From an uncultured Rivibacter sp. (GTDB taxonomy: Bacteria > Pseudomonadota > Gammaproteobacteria > Burkholderiales > Burkholderiaceae), in contig CAMLNA010000109.1 in assembly GCA_946481025.1 (NCBI GenBank), positions 1 through 15,211 on the forward strand: 15,211 nt of DNA, written 5' to 3'. This document shows positions 14,729-15,211 of the stretch, piece after piece; the stretch's first letter is position 1; every line of letters starts with the position of its first letter. The notes below the pieces were generated by a model, which saw only the letters and a program-made list of their open reading frames with translations, ran no database searches and was not told the origin of the DNA. A program made the translations under genes and the position numbers.

Positions 14729-14737
14729 GCGGGGCGG
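14715..14737. terminator. GC-rich hairpin spanning the aminopeptidase stop codon
   Basis: CCGCCCCG (14715-14722) and CGGGGCGG (14730-14737) are perfect complements with a seven-base loop that contains the TGA stop (14726-14728). The next gene converges from the right, so this may end transcription or protect the 3' end in one or both directions. There is no T-run, so intrinsic termination is uncertain. It resembles the stop-containing hairpin between RarD and the M48 gene. Confidence 0.5.
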
Positions 14738-14803
14738 CCGGGCATCGTCCGTGCCCATGCAGCATCAGGAACGACCCGGTTCTGCCGCGCAGGCTCCCGG
14801 GGC

Positions 14804-15211
14804 TCAGACCGCCATCGCCATTTCTTCGCGGCCCAGCCGGAAGGCCCGCACGGTGGCGGTCAGGCGTTGCGCCTGTTCCTTCAGGCTTTCTGCGGCGGCC
14901 GCACTCTCCTCCACCAGCGACGCGTTCTGCTGCGTCATCTGGTCGAGCTGGGTGACGGCGGTGTTGACCTGGCCGATGCCGTCGCTCTGCTCGGACGCGG
15001 CCGCGGTGATCTCGCCGATGATGTCGGAGACACGCGCCACGTCGGCCACGATCTCGGCCATGGTGCTGCCGGCGTCCTGCACCAGCTTCGAGCCGGTTTC
15101 GACCCGCTCGACCGAGGCGCCGATCAGGCTCTTGATCTCCTTGGCGGCCTCTGCGCTGCGCTGAGCCAGGCTGCGCACTTCGCCGGCCACCACCGCGAAG
15201 CCGCGGCCCTG
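14804..15211 (-). CDS. Methyl-accepting chemotaxis protein, C-terminal signalling part
   Basis: Only the last 135 codons are present; the gene enters from the right edge. The visible part opens with [17 protein letters not shown], the C-terminal flank of the highly conserved hairpin tip that contacts CheA and CheW. Next come [14 protein letters not shown] and a long heptad-patterned helix with the second methylation-helix features ([19 protein letters not shown]). The protein ends in [11 protein letters not shown], with no NWETF-type pentapeptide for CheR docking. The sensor domain and membrane segments lie outside the window, so the ligand cannot be guessed. The internal GTG at 15191-15193 is not a start. 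The gene converges on the aminopeptidase gene with a 75-bp gap. Confidence 0.93.
   Translation of the reverse strand, partial: QGRGFAVVAGEVRSLAQRSAEAAKEIKSLIGASVERVETGSKLVQDAGSTMAEIVADVARVSDIIGEITAAASEQSDGIGQVNTAVTQLDQMTQQNASLVEESAAAAESLKEQAQRLTATVRAFRLGREEMAMAV

Noticed and set aside
13001..14758. Long minus-strand open frame opposite the aminopeptidase
   Set aside because: Antisense to a protein with every catalytic residue present; a GC artefact.
1..15211. CRISPR arrays, tRNA or rRNA genes, insertion sequences, phage genes
   Set aside because: No regularly spaced repeats, RNA-gene signatures, transposase or integrase motifs were seen on either strand.

Overview
This is a 15.2 kb stretch of very GC-rich bacterial chromosome with dense, ordinary gene packing. 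The strong third-position G/C bias, the gene families present and an intergenic repeat of a kind I associate with Comamonadaceae-like genomes all point to Burkholderiales (Betaproteobacteria). I cannot fix the genus. There is no sign of phage, plasmid, insertion sequence, CRISPR array, tRNA or rRNA.

Layout. (1) 1-1382: the 5' part of an exported metallo-beta-lactamase-fold protein (minus strand, runs off the left edge), divergent from a LysR-type regulator. (2) 1486-3863: a RarD-type EamA transporter (plus) converging on a lipoprotein M48 metalloprotease (minus). Both stop codons lie in the arms of one 23-bp hairpin. (3) 3947-7443: a Fur-type iron operon on the minus strand. It has a sigma70-like promoter overlapped by a Fur box, a TonB-dependent outer-membrane receptor, a PepSY-type inner-membrane protein, and a 55-residue two-helix membrane protein joined to the PepSY gene by an ATGA overlap. 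(4) 7504-10958: a soluble PAS-PAS hybrid histidine kinase (minus), divergent across 167 bp from a membrane-anchored TAXI-type binding protein (plus) that ends in a second membrane helix and a coiled coil. (5) 10959-11446: a 488-bp non-coding stretch holding a roughly 240-bp structured repeat-like element and the leader of the next gene. (6) 11447-14728: a type II NADH dehydrogenase and a three-domain aminopeptidase P. (7) 14804 to the right edge: the C-terminal signalling tip of a methyl-accepting chemotaxis protein (minus).

How the genes work together. The clearest functional unit is the iron operon: the receptor imports a ferric chelate into the periplasm under TonB energy, the PepSY protein probably acts on the chelate or its iron at the inner membrane, and the operon is expected to be on when Fur loses iron. 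The most speculative but interesting pair is the kinase and the TAXI protein. The TAXI protein has the topology of a transmembrane sensor (helix, periplasmic binding domain, helix, cytoplasmic coiled coil) and no TRAP permease beside it, while the kinase has no membrane segment. No wholly new system is evident. The items most worth follow-up are that pair, the structured intergenic element and the altered ATP-lid motifs of the kinase.
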